Under the pieces are notes generated by a model. That model was given only the letters and a program-made list of their open reading frames with translations. It made no database searches and was not told the DNA's origin. Source: an uncultured Hymenobacter sp. (GTDB lineage: Bacteria; Bacteroidota; Bacteroidia; Cytophagales; Hymenobacteraceae). From it: a stretch of 21,504 nt of DNA. The translations under genes and the position numbers were made by a program. Position 1 is the first letter of the stretch; every line of letters starts with the position of its first letter. Shown here in pieces: positions 7,515 through 14,801 of this stretch. The stretch lies in assembly GCA_937871705.1 (NCBI GenBank), contig CALMOO010000510.1, positions 1-21,504 of the forward strand. The letters run 5' to 3'.

Positions 7515-8831
7515 TTATCGGTGGGAGCGGCTGGCAGGACGAGCGGCAGAATGTGCCGCATTAGCACCAGCAGGCACGTCTTCTTCCACTACCGCCACTA
7601 CTTCGAGGGCATAGTTAATACCGTAAAGTTGAGCGGGGTTGTGCAAACCCAGATATACCTGCTGGCCGGTGGGGTTAATAACGGGCACGACCGCCGAAGT
7701 CAGGTTGCTGCGGGTACCGTCTCGCAAGTACGTGAACGTCTGCTTGGCTTGGAAGAGGTCGGACTGGGCGGGGTCGCTAATAAGGTACACGTTGCAGATA
7801 TCACCACCGGGGGGTGCCGTTAGTACATTGGCCACTTTCTCCAGGAAGCCGGAATCATCGGCAAGGCGGGTGAGCTGGGCTAAAAGCTGAAACTTTTGCT
7901 GCGCTGCGCGCACCTGCGCTTGGTCGCGATAGACAGTGAATTCATAGAACCACGACACGGTATTGGCTGGCAGTTGCACGGGAATTAGGGAGCGGCTACT
8001 GTTGAGGCTGACATACGGAGCCAGATAGCCAACCTGGGGCTGGAGCACGTGAACAGTGCGGTAACGCTTGCGCGTAAGCAGCTCTTTGTTAGTTTCATCC
8101 CATCGCCGGATGCTTCCCGTGACGCGGCCATCCTGGTAAAACGCTTCTTCGCGCTTGTGGCCGGCTTCGTCGTAGGAGATGCATGTGCCTTGCTTGGTAG
8201 CAGGGTGTTCTTTCAGGAGCTTGCCATCCCACTGCAGTGTATTGGCGGGCCAGTAATAGTCGCGCACCAACCCAGTGGGCACCCCTTGCTGGTAGCTGAT
8301 ACGGCGCACGTAAGCCGCTTGGTCAGGCTTGGCCACCTCTTCCTTGTCGCGGTCGAGGTACACGAGCCAGTCGCCAGTGCGGATTCCCTTTTGAGAGAAA
8401 TTGGTGGCTGATAGCCGCAGACGGTACTTACGCTGGCCCGCTGGCAAGTCTACTTTGGCAAAGCCCACTTTCTGGACTCCTTTGTTCAGCGTAAGAGGGA
8501 CCTCAGCTGCAGCGTTAGCAATGGAGAAGGCCTCGGTAGGATGCACAAACAGGGGGTAGTTGCCAGTGTAGCCTTGGTCACAATCGGCAATGCGACCGCA
8601 GAAACAAAACGCACCGCCGGCAATGCCGTCGGGCAGCATCGTAGTGGAATCGTGCGGAGCCACCGTAATCCAGCCTTTAGTATTCCAGCCTTTCCAGAGG
8701 CCTTTCTCCACATAAAAGCCAACCGCTAAGGACACGGCATGGTCAGACGGATTAATTAGCGTTAACTGGGCGAAGCAGCGCGTAAAAGAGAGTACGAATA
8801 GAAGGAATAGAAAAGGTAAGCGTTTGGTCAT
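7515..8831 (-). CDS. Exported DUF1036-like protein with MORN-like repeats
   Basis: This 438-residue protein begins with a clear signal peptide (residues 1-21, hydrophobic core F-L-F-L-L-F-V-L, cleavage near C-F-A-Q). Residues 22-105 resemble DUF1036: a beta-rich domain with K-G-W-N-T-K-G-W-I-T-V-A-P and several Cys (C76, C78, C84). Residues about 175-245 show YwqK/MORN-like units such as G-L-V-R-D-Y-Y-W and Y-D-E-A-G-H-K-R-E-E-A-F-Y-Q-D-G-R-V. The last ~150 residues (P-A-N-T-V-S-W-F-Y-E-F ... Y-L-G-L-H-N-P) look like an uncharacterised Bacteroidota domain. It is probably periplasmic or surface-exposed. Function is unknown. It is the first gene of a likely two-gene transcript with the DUF262-HNH nuclease, an odd pairing for an exported protein. 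Confidence 0.65.
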   Translation of the reverse strand: MTKRLPFLFLLFVLSFTRCFAQLTLINPSDHAVSLAVGFYVEKGLWKGWNTKGWITVAPHDSTTMLPDGIAGGAFCFCGRIADCDQGYTGNYPLFVHPTEAFSIANAAAEVPLTLNKGVQKVGFAKVDLPAGQRKYRLRLSATNFSQKGIRTGDWLVYLDRDKEEVAKPDQAAYVRRISYQQGVPTGLVRDYYWPANTLQWDGKLLKEHPATKQGTCISYDEAGHKREEAFYQDGRVTGSIRRWDETNKELLTRKRYRTVHVLQPQVGYLAPYVSLNSSRSLIPVQLPANTVSWFYEFTVYRDQAQVRAAQQKFQLLAQLTRLADDSGFLEKVANVLTAPPGGDICNVYLISDPAQSDLFQAKQTFTYLRDGTRSNLTSAVVPVINPTGQQVYLGLHNPAQLYGINYALEVVAVVEEDVPAGANAAHSAARPASRSHR

Positions 8832-9294
8832 ACAACCTAATAATTGTGTTTATCAATGATTAACTAGTGTGCTATTTACAATAATCTACTATGACCTTAA
8901 AAGGCCCTCCTGATTGCTATTGCAAGCAAACTACCACTCCCGAAAGGTACTGACAGCATCTAATCAGGCAACACTGCAACAGTACTTTTCAAATTAGGAG
9001 GCACAATTATTGATTATGATTTAAGGGCTCTACGCAACGCTTCCCCCTTCTAAATAAAGTCTTGCACTGGCTCGCCGAGCAGTCTGATAAGTGCCGTGTC
9101 TGGTGCAGCAACTACCGGCTTGCTCGAAACCGGGTCGCGCCCATGGCAGCTACTTGAAAAATGAAGCCTACCAACAGGGCTGCGAAGCTGATTGAGCTGG
9201 TAGCGGCCTCATTCGATGGCTGGTGCTGAGGTCTGCAATGTCTACTCCCCGTATCTTAATCACCTTATCAGCTGTAACAAAGCGGTTTGGTCAC

Positions 9295-9317
9295 AGATTG
9301 GCCAACTTGGCCAATCT
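9295..9317. repeat. 23-bp palindrome, operator- or recombination-site-like
   Basis: AGATTGGCCAA-C-TTGGCCAATCT is a perfect 11-bp inverted repeat around one base, and it contains TTGGCCAA twice. It stands alone in an apparently non-coding stretch about 340 bp downstream of the serine recombinase stop. Such symmetry fits a dimeric DNA-binding protein; no adjacent gene start explains it as a normal operator. Confidence 0.6.
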
Positions 9318-9438
9318 ATAGGAACCATCATGCAAGTATGGCGCATTCAATGACCCTGCATCTGCACCCGACTAGCTTTCGCGCCTTACTGGCGGCCCCG
9401 GTTTAGTAGGTAGCCAACCGGCATCTGGATGCTTTAGC

Positions 9439-9466
9439 AAAAAAAGGGGGCCGCTTGCGCGGCCCC
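9439..9466 (-). terminator. Rho-independent terminator for the serine recombinase
   Basis: Read on the minus strand this is GGGGCCGC-GCAA-GCGGCCCC followed by a run of seven T after one extra C. An 8-bp GC stem, a tetraloop and a T-tract are classic. It lies about 190 bp past the recombinase stop, leaving room for a long 3' leader or a small unrecognised gene. Confidence 0.8.
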
Positions 9467-9658
9467 GGGGAGTCCTACTTCCAGAATAATCCAGTGTCAG
9501 ACCACTACAAAGAAAGCGGATGAAGTTGGTTCTGACTAGTTACGCAGTTCATAGGGGCCAGTAGGTAGTAGGAACTTGTTCATCTTTGCTGCGCCTACTT
9601 AAAAGCAGTAAACGGCTGCCTCACCTAATAGCAGTTAGTTGCTTATTAAGCCAACTAC

Positions 9659-10243
9659 TTAACCAAAAGTATATTTGGCTACGGTGCTTGCTGATACGCG
9701 CAGCGACTTGCTAATCGCATAATTGGACATGCCACTCGCTTTCAACGCGCGTATTTGCTCGATGACTGCCGCGCTTTTAGCTGGTGGACCTATTTGTGCA
9801 CCCTCTGCCCTCCGCCGAGCCATGCCCGCCTTAGTACGTTCGCTGAGGCGCACGCGCTCCTGCTTAGCCAGTGTAGCTAGGATAGAAATGATAGCTTCCT
9901 GAAAGAGCCCGACTGAATCCAAGTATTGCTCGGTGAGCGATTTATAGCCCACGCCCCAGCCTTGCAGTTGATTCAAATACTGCAACGTGGGCAATGCGCC
10001 CTCGCGGCTGAAGCGGTCTAGACTCCAGAACAACACCAAGTCAAAGCGTCGTTGGTGCGCATCAGCAAACAGCGCCTGAAATTGCGAGCGCTTACCCGTG
10101 CCGCCCGACTCGTGCTCCACGTATTCCTTGTAGATAGTGTAGCCATACGCCTCGGCGTAGCGCCGTAATTCGGGTAGCTGATTCTCGGTGCTCTGACCTT
10201 TATCCTTGGTCGAGACGCGGGCATAAAGGGCAACGATTGTCAT
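9659..10243 (-). CDS. Serine recombinase (resolvase/invertase family)
   Basis: This 194-residue protein cuts and rejoins DNA at paired specific sites through a phosphoserine link. The N-terminal catalytic domain has Y-A-R-V-S11-T, with S11 the nucleophile, and the arginine-bearing W-S-L-D-R-F-S-R-E-G. The long E helix carries L-A-K-Q-E-R-V-R-L-S-E-R-T. The C-terminal ~35 residues form a Hin-type helix-turn-helix (I-R-A-L-K-A-S-G-M-S-N-Y-A-I-S-K-S-L). Length and layout match the small resolvase/invertase group rather than large phage integrases. I chose the ATG at 10243 over the in-frame TTG at 10261, since M-T-I-V-A-L-Y-A-R-V-S-T is the usual opening. No transposase is nearby. Repeats just upstream may be its sites or the ends of elements it travelled with. 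Confidence 0.92.
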   Translation of the reverse strand: MTIVALYARVSTKDKGQSTENQLPELRRYAEAYGYTIYKEYVEHESGGTGKRSQFQALFADAHQRRFDLVLFWSLDRFSREGALPTLQYLNQLQGWGVGYKSLTEQYLDSVGLFQEAIISILATLAKQERVRLSERTKAGMARRRAEGAQIGPPAKSAAVIEQIRALKASGMSNYAISKSLRVSASTVAKYTFG

Positions 10244-10256
10244 GCCCTGAAGGTAC

Positions 10257-10338
10257 TCCAATAAGGGTCAGCAAAATAGGGCTCAGAAAAGGGATTCCAC
10301 GAGCTGGAAATGGCCTCTCTAAAATCATCCAATAAGGG
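10257..10338. repeat. 11-bp direct repeat, 71 bp apart, upstream of the recombinase
   Basis: TCCAATAAGGG occurs at 10257-10267 and again at 10328-10338 in the same orientation. The first copy lies 14 bp upstream of the recombinase ATG. It may be a pair of binding sites for the recombinase or a regulator, or a duplication from a past insertion. Confidence 0.5.
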
Positions 10339-10340
10339 CC

Positions 10341-10492
10341 CGTGGCTGTTGCAGAACTCGATAAGCCATCCAAAAACGGCCTCGGTTCACTATTACCAGC
10401 GTGTTGTAGGGCCGTTTAGCTACTTTCCTCGCCCGGTTCGGTCGTAAAAATCTTACTTAGGGAGGGTGGCACAGCGTTCTGCAACAGCCACG
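10341..10492. mobile_element. 152-bp MITE-like element A
   Basis: The left end (10341-10357, CGTGGCTGTTGCAGAAC) is the perfect reverse complement of the right end (10476-10492). The element is flanked by CC on each side. The 118-bp interior carries no gene. The end motif CTGTTGCAGAAC resembles insertion-sequence ends (IS6-family ends contain CTGTTGCAAA), but this is only a likeness. The same ends bound a second element of identical length starting two bases downstream. Confidence 0.65.
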
Positions 10493-10494
10493 CC

Positions 10495-10646
10495 CGTGTC
10501 TATTGCAGAACTTAGCCGAGGACCTCACGTGGAGTCACGAGCGATCAAAACGGGCCTGCCTACTGGTGATAATGCTGCTTTTTGCAGGTTTCTGTACTAG
10601 CCCCGACCGCTTGTCGAACGATCTGGATAGTTCTGCAACAGACACG
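10495..10646. mobile_element. 152-bp MITE-like element B, in tandem with A
   Basis: The left end (10495-10512, CGTGTCTATTGCAGAACT) and right end (10629-10646) are inverted copies with one mismatch in 18. Flanking dinucleotides are again CC. Length is exactly that of element A although the interiors share only patchy similarity by eye, the best being AAACGG-CCT-type and CTGGT-ATA-TG-type segments when A is inverted. Element B ends 49 bp from the stop codon of the S41 peptidase gene. No transposase is encoded. Confidence 0.62.
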
Positions 10647-10694
10647 CCCGCAGGTACCCCGAAGGTTAAGTTCAGTAAATTAGCTGGGCTATTG

Positions 10695-12473
10695 TCATTT
10701 CTTGCTTCCAGCCGAATATGCCTTACCTACCACTTTACTCGCTTTAGTTGAACTACTTAACGCACGTAAGGCAGCTTCCAGCACGGGGTCGCGGCCAGCT
10801 TGCAACGCGGCCACGGTAGGGTGCACCGACACAGTGGGCAGAATGCCAATGCCGTTCCACTCGGTGCCGTCGGGGTAGGCATCGCGCTTGGTGCACACGC
10901 GGGCCATAATGCCGCCGGGCAGGGCAAAGGCGAGTGGCTGCCCGGTGCTGCCGCCGGTAGGCTCGCCCACGAGGATGCCCCGCTTGAGGCCCACGTAGGC
11001 TGAACAAAAGTCTTCGGCCGCCGAAAACGTTTCGCCGCTGATAAGCACGGCCACAGGTTTGGTGTAAAGCTTGTTGCCACCGGCCGGGCTTTGGGTGCTG
11101 GTTTTATATAATTCCTCAAACCGCACGCCTTCACCCCGCGCCCTGCCCACGGCGCTGTAGATGCGCGACTGGTAGCTGCCCGGCCGATAGGCCTTGTCAG
11201 TAAGGTAGCTCAAAATGTCGTAGCCATTGCCCGAGTTGCCGCCGCCGTTCTGACGCAGGTCGATGATGAGGGCGCTAGTCGTTTTGATGGAATCGAAGGC
11301 GGCGGCGAAGCGCTGGAAGCCCGCGTTGGTTTCAAACTCATTGACTTGCAGATATGCCACGTTGCCGGGTAGAAAGCGTAGGCGTACTGGCACTTTGGGC
11401 GTGAATTTGCCGTAGCCGTTACGGGGTAATACGCGGGTGAATTCGTGCCCCTTAGCATCGCGGAAAGTCAGGCGCACGGGCCGGGTTTCGGGGCCGCCCA
11501 GCAGGCCGTAGGTATAGGTTTGCACGTCCACGTTCTGGGGAGTCGAACCGCTTTGATAGGGGCGCACGGCGCGGTCGGCGTAGGCCACGACGGGCTGGCC
11601 ATCAATCTGCACGATTTCCAGACCTGGCACCAGGCCGGTACGCCGCAGGCTGTCGTAGCGCACATCGCGCAACAGCACACGGCCTTCTACCAGGTGGGCA
11701 CGTAGTGGGGGGCCGCCGTAGACGGAGTCAGCCAGTGGGCCTTTATTCGTCCACACGCCGGTGTGGCCATCGTGCAGTTGGGCGTAGAAGGTTTGCAGGA
11801 GTCGGAAGTAAGCCAGCGTACTCGGCGTGGCTTGTACTTTGGGTAAGTAGTCGAGGTAAAGCTTATCCCAGTCGAAGCCGGGTAAGTGGTCGAAATACGC
11901 GAAGTTGTACTTGGCCTCTTCCCACATTTTCGATAGGCCCGCTACCTTTTCGGCCGCACTCAGGTTGGGCTGATAGGGGGTAGCCAGCGCTTTGGAATTA
12001 AAGACGTTGTCTAGGGTACGCGCCTGCGCCAGCAACGGCAGGAAAGTGGGGTCCTGTCGTACTGCTGTCAGGTCAGGGTCATTAAGAATTTTGCCAGGAT
12101 AAGAAGCTCCCCTAAACTCAGCAGCCAGCAGCGGGCGAAGCGAAACGGCCGCCGCCGCCCCCTGACCGGCTAGACTTTGTAGCCGCCCTAGGTCATACAA
12201 GATATCGCTCTGGCGGTAATACAGCGACTTGCTGGTTTTAGCCAGCGCCTCTACCTCGGGGCGGTGGTAGTACGCTAAAGCAGCCTGCAAAATGCGCACG
12301 CCCTTTTGCAGGCTGTCTGCGGGCGGCTTGGTTGATTCGCCGACTGTGGCATCGGCCCGCTTACGTTGGCTTTGCAGGTAGTCGTAGGCCACCTCGGCCG
12401 TGAGCGGAGTCTGCGCCTGAACTGCCGCTGCGCTTACTGCAATCAGTAGAAAGAATAAGAATTGCTTCATCAT
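10695..12473 (-). CDS. Exported S41-family (C-terminal processing/tricorn-like) peptidase
   Basis: A serine peptidase of 592 residues with a signal peptide (M-M-K-Q-F-L-F-F-L-L ... A-V-Q-A-Q, cleavage near residue 20). A helical N-terminal region is followed by Q-L-H-D-G-H-T (residues 232-238), the His motif of tricorn/IRBP-type S41 enzymes. A PDZ-like segment (about 255-335) contains P-G-L-E-I-V-Q-I-D-G-Q-P. The catalytic core has I-I-D-L-R-Q-N-G-G-G and I-S-G-E-T-F-S484-A-A-E487, with S484 the probable nucleophile, then G-E-P-T-G-G-S-T-G. It should cleave C-terminal regions of periplasmic or surface proteins. Two adjacent ATGs (12473, 12470) are better starts than the GTG at 12515, which would place 14 residues before the signal peptide. 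It follows the DUF4932 gene after 105 bp on the same strand. Confidence 0.9.
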   Translation of the reverse strand: MMKQFLFFLLIAVSAAAVQAQTPLTAEVAYDYLQSQRKRADATVGESTKPPADSLQKGVRILQAALAYYHRPEVEALAKTSKSLYYRQSDILYDLGRLQSLAGQGAAAAVSLRPLLAAEFRGASYPGKILNDPDLTAVRQDPTFLPLLAQARTLDNVFNSKALATPYQPNLSAAEKVAGLSKMWEEAKYNFAYFDHLPGFDWDKLYLDYLPKVQATPSTLAYFRLLQTFYAQLHDGHTGVWTNKGPLADSVYGGPPLRAHLVEGRVLLRDVRYDSLRRTGLVPGLEIVQIDGQPVVAYADRAVRPYQSGSTPQNVDVQTYTYGLLGGPETRPVRLTFRDAKGHEFTRVLPRNGYGKFTPKVPVRLRFLPGNVAYLQVNEFETNAGFQRFAAAFDSIKTTSALIIDLRQNGGGNSGNGYDILSYLTDKAYRPGSYQSRIYSAVGRARGEGVRFEELYKTSTQSPAGGNKLYTKPVAVLISGETFSAAEDFCSAYVGLKRGILVGEPTGGSTGQPLAFALPGGIMARVCTKRDAYPDGTEWNGIGILPTVSVHPTVAALQAGRDPVLEAALRALSSSTKASKVVGKAYSAGSKK

Positions 12474-12578
12474 AGTAGTGGAGTCTATCGGGTGCCCGTT
12501 TATTTTAGGTTGCACATACCGCTTGGTGTGTAGTTAGCCACGGCTGCCCACCCACCAATTACCAGGCGTTGGGCACTG

Positions 12579-14030
12579 CTAGGGCAGCCGCACCTCCGTT
12601 TTAATTGTCGATTCATACACCGCTAGGTCCACCCCCTGCGGGGTGCTCAGCGGCACGTCAGTAAACCAGGCCTGGTTAAGACCGAGGGTGTTACGGCAAT
12701 TGTTTGCCAGCTCCAGGTCGAAAGAAACCCGGCGGCCTTGCTCGCTCCAAGTCAGATTGTTCGCCGCGCGGGTGAGCACTACGCGCCGGGCGCGGCTGGC
12801 GGGCTGGTCAGTTTTCAGCAGCACATCGAAGCTGGCTAATTCACGCAGCGGCTGGGTGAAGGTGATAACGTAGTGAGCCCGTAAGCCCGTCGTGAGCGTA
12901 GCGCCTTGCAGTGGGCAGTCCGCAATGGCCGGTCGCGCCAGCGTTGGCTGCACCTGCCGGCACCAGGCCAGCATAGTCGGATATAGGTCGCGCACGGTCT
13001 GGCCCTTTTTACGCTTTGCATAGAGTTCGCGCAGTTGGCTGTTAAAGAGGCGGCTGGCCAGGAAGCCCCGGCTCTCGTTCTGCATAGCCCAGTTCTGGCA
13101 CACCAGTGGGGCCTGCGCCGCGAAGTAGCGGTAGGCAAACAGGTCGTACACGGCCCAGGTCATGTACTCGTTGAAGGTGTCGTACTCGCTTTTGTCGTAG
13201 CCGCTACCAGCATCCCACTTCTTTACGTCGAAACTCGCTCGTACCTGCGCTCCGTAGGCGCTGGTCACGGGATTCACGAAGCCGTGGTCGGTTTCAGTAA
13301 ACAGCATATGGATGCCCGTCAGCACGTCGGCCGGCGTCGGCTGCTGGCGCAAGTCGCCCGACAACAGGTATTCAGGGACCATTGCAAAGTCGGTGGGGAC
13401 GTGCTGCACCTCCCGGTGGCAATTCATGCGGTACACCAGCGGCGACAGCACCATCGCGTAGTGGTTGGTGCTAGCTGCCTGCTGGGCTGGTCCTAGCTCG
13501 GCCGTTAGAAACGCCAGCACCTCGGGCAAGCGCTGCGACTGCCGGTAGGCCACCACCAGCGAGTCGTAATAAGGCTGGTGGCGGCGGTAAAACGCCCGAA
13601 ACCCCGACACCCGGGCAAAATCGTTGACTTGGTCCAGTAAATCATCGAATGGCCGCGTGCTGCCTTGCGCACTAAAAGCAAACTCGCGCACCAACTGCTG
13701 CTGTGCGTTGAAGCCGAACGCATAGGCATCGGTGCGAAACGCCAGGTACTTGTCCCACTCCTTGCGCGAGTAGTTGGCCTGCTGCAACAGGGAGTGCTGC
13801 ATCACCGGCGCGAAGTAGGCCCGCACCTCGCGGTAGTAGCGCGAGTTTTTGTACACCTCGGTGGGGTCACTTTGCCCGTAAGGGGTCAGCGCCAAGATAA
13901 TATTAGACAGCTCGTAAGCTTCTGAAAAGCGCACGACTACCGGTTCGGGCAGCGGAGCGGCGGCCGCTGGCAGCGCCCTGCCAGCACACAGCCAGACCGT
14001 CAGGAGATTCAGAAAAAGCGACTTAAGCAT
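12579..14030 (-). CDS. Exported DUF4932-type protein, probable degenerate metallopeptidase
   Basis: This 483-residue protein has a signal peptide (about 1-25, A-L-P-A-A-A-A). The opening F-S-E-A-Y-E-L-S-N-I-I-L-A-L-T-P-Y-G and the Y-Y-R-E-V-R-A-Y-F motif match what I recall of DUF4932, a Bacteroidota family. Relatives as I recall them have an HExxH zinc helix followed by F-x-N-P; here the equivalent is T245-E-T-D-H249-G-F-V-N-P, so the first His is Thr. N-E288-Y-M-T-W could supply the downstream Glu. The protein may therefore be an inactive or altered peptidase with a binding role. The C-terminal ~90 residues look like a beta-rich domain. The gene starts 26 bp after the GIN-domain gene and is probably co-transcribed with it. 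Confidence 0.6.
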   Translation of the reverse strand: MLKSLFLNLLTVWLCAGRALPAAAAPLPEPVVVRFSEAYELSNIILALTPYGQSDPTEVYKNSRYYREVRAYFAPVMQHSLLQQANYSRKEWDKYLAFRTDAYAFGFNAQQQLVREFAFSAQGSTRPFDDLLDQVNDFARVSGFRAFYRRHQPYYDSLVVAYRQSQRLPEVLAFLTAELGPAQQAASTNHYAMVLSPLVYRMNCHREVQHVPTDFAMVPEYLLSGDLRQQPTPADVLTGIHMLFTETDHGFVNPVTSAYGAQVRASFDVKKWDAGSGYDKSEYDTFNEYMTWAVYDLFAYRYFAAQAPLVCQNWAMQNESRGFLASRLFNSQLRELYAKRKKGQTVRDLYPTMLAWCRQVQPTLARPAIADCPLQGATLTTGLRAHYVITFTQPLRELASFDVLLKTDQPASRARRVVLTRAANNLTWSEQGRRVSFDLELANNCRNTLGLNQAWFTDVPLSTPQGVDLAVYESTIKTEVRLP

Positions 14031-14056
14031 GGCAGCAGGTTCTCTTGATAGCTCCG

Positions 14057-14797
14057 CTAAAAGTGTAGAATCTGGCCGCCCTGCTCGTGACGCTCCTGCG
14101 TTAGCTGGGCCGGGCCGTTGTAGGTAATAGTGGCTTCATTCACCGCGCTAGCGTCCAGGGTTTTGCGCACGCCAATCTGCACCGTGCTAGCGCTGCTGGC
14201 AAACGCAGTACATTGGTCGGCTTGCAGCCCGGGGCTGTGAAAATCGCTGCCCCCCGTCGCCCGCACTTGCAGGGTAGCGGCCGTGCCGGTTAGGCGGGCC
14301 GTGGCGCCTTCCCGCAGCTGCACGTCGAGTCGCTGCGCCCGCACCGCCCCCGCCAGGCTGGCCCCCGCGCGTAGCTGCACCGCCAGCGCGCCCGAAGCGC
14401 CGTGGGTCAGCCCGTTGGCCAGGGTTACGACTGCGCCGTTGGCGGCCGTGAGGGAGCGCAGTTCGGTAGTGGTTACTATCACTTTGAACACTTCGCGGGA
14501 GTGAACCAGGCCCTGCCAGTTGGGCTCGTGCTGGTAGTCGAAATAAATCTTGAGCACCGAGCCTTCGACCACTGTTTTGGTCATGCGCCGGAACTGCGCA
14601 GTCGAGGCTTCAACTACGGCTGCCGATGACTGACCAGGCTTCACCACCAGCTCAATACCGCTGGTTACGTCAATGGAAGTAAAAGCCGGTAGGACGCGGG
14701 TTTCAGTGCGGCCGGCGGCCGGGGCGAGGCCACGCTGCGCCCAGTTTGTGGCAGGCGCGGCCAGGGAAAGCAGGGCAACTAACAGGAAAAATTTCAT
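14057..14797 (-). CDS. Exported GIN-domain (DUF2807) protein
   Basis: This 246-residue protein has a signal peptide (M-K-F-F-L-L-V-A-L-L, cleavage near N-W-A-Q). It is followed by a right-handed beta-helix-like GIN domain recognisable from F-T-S-I-D-V-T-S-G-I-E-L-V-V-K-P-G, repeated short beta units (L-R-S-L-T-A-A-N-G-A, L-A-V-Q-L-R-A-G-A, L-D-V-Q-L-R-E-G-A) and a K-T-L-D-A-S end. These proteins sit in the periplasm or on the surface; a head-adhesin role has been suggested but not shown. The ATG at 14797 is chosen because it begins the signal peptide; the longer frame to 15001 merely runs over the neighbouring gene. It starts 4 bp after the stop of the aspartyl-protease-like gene, so the two are tightly coupled. 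Confidence 0.85.
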   Translation of the reverse strand: MKFFLLVALLSLAAPATNWAQRGLAPAAGRTETRVLPAFTSIDVTSGIELVVKPGQSSAAVVEASTAQFRRMTKTVVEGSVLKIYFDYQHEPNWQGLVHSREVFKVIVTTTELRSLTAANGAVVTLANGLTHGASGALAVQLRAGASLAGAVRAQRLDVQLREGATARLTGTAATLQVRATGGSDFHSPGLQADQCTAFASSASTVQIGVRKTLDASAVNEATITYNGPAQLTQERHEQGGQILHF

Positions 14798-14801
14798 AGA
14801 A

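Larger units (their letters stand above)
8832..9658. other. Gene-poor 827-bp intergenic region
   Basis: I see no credible gene on either strand. Translating 8900-9250 in several frames gave only short stop-interrupted peptides with no recognisable transposase or other remnant. The region contains the 23-bp palindrome and the recombinase terminator listed separately. The promoter of the DUF1036-like gene should lie at its left edge, in the AT-rich 8832-8900, but no clear -33/-7 pair could be picked. Confidence 0.6.

Noticed and set aside
8900..9250. Possible transposase remnant between the DUF1036-like gene and the palindrome
   Set aside because: Translations on both strands are broken by stops and show no transposase motif.
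10503..10751. An 82-codon plus-strand frame starting inside element B with a hydrophobic, lipoprotein-like stretch
   Set aside because: It has a TTG start within the element's end repeat, runs antisense over the S41 gene end, and has no homology I recognise.
12541..12590. CGGCTGCCC/GGGCAGCCG inverted repeat overlapping the DUF4932 stop
   Set aside because: The loop is 32 nt and no U-tract follows on the minus strand, so it is a poor terminator.
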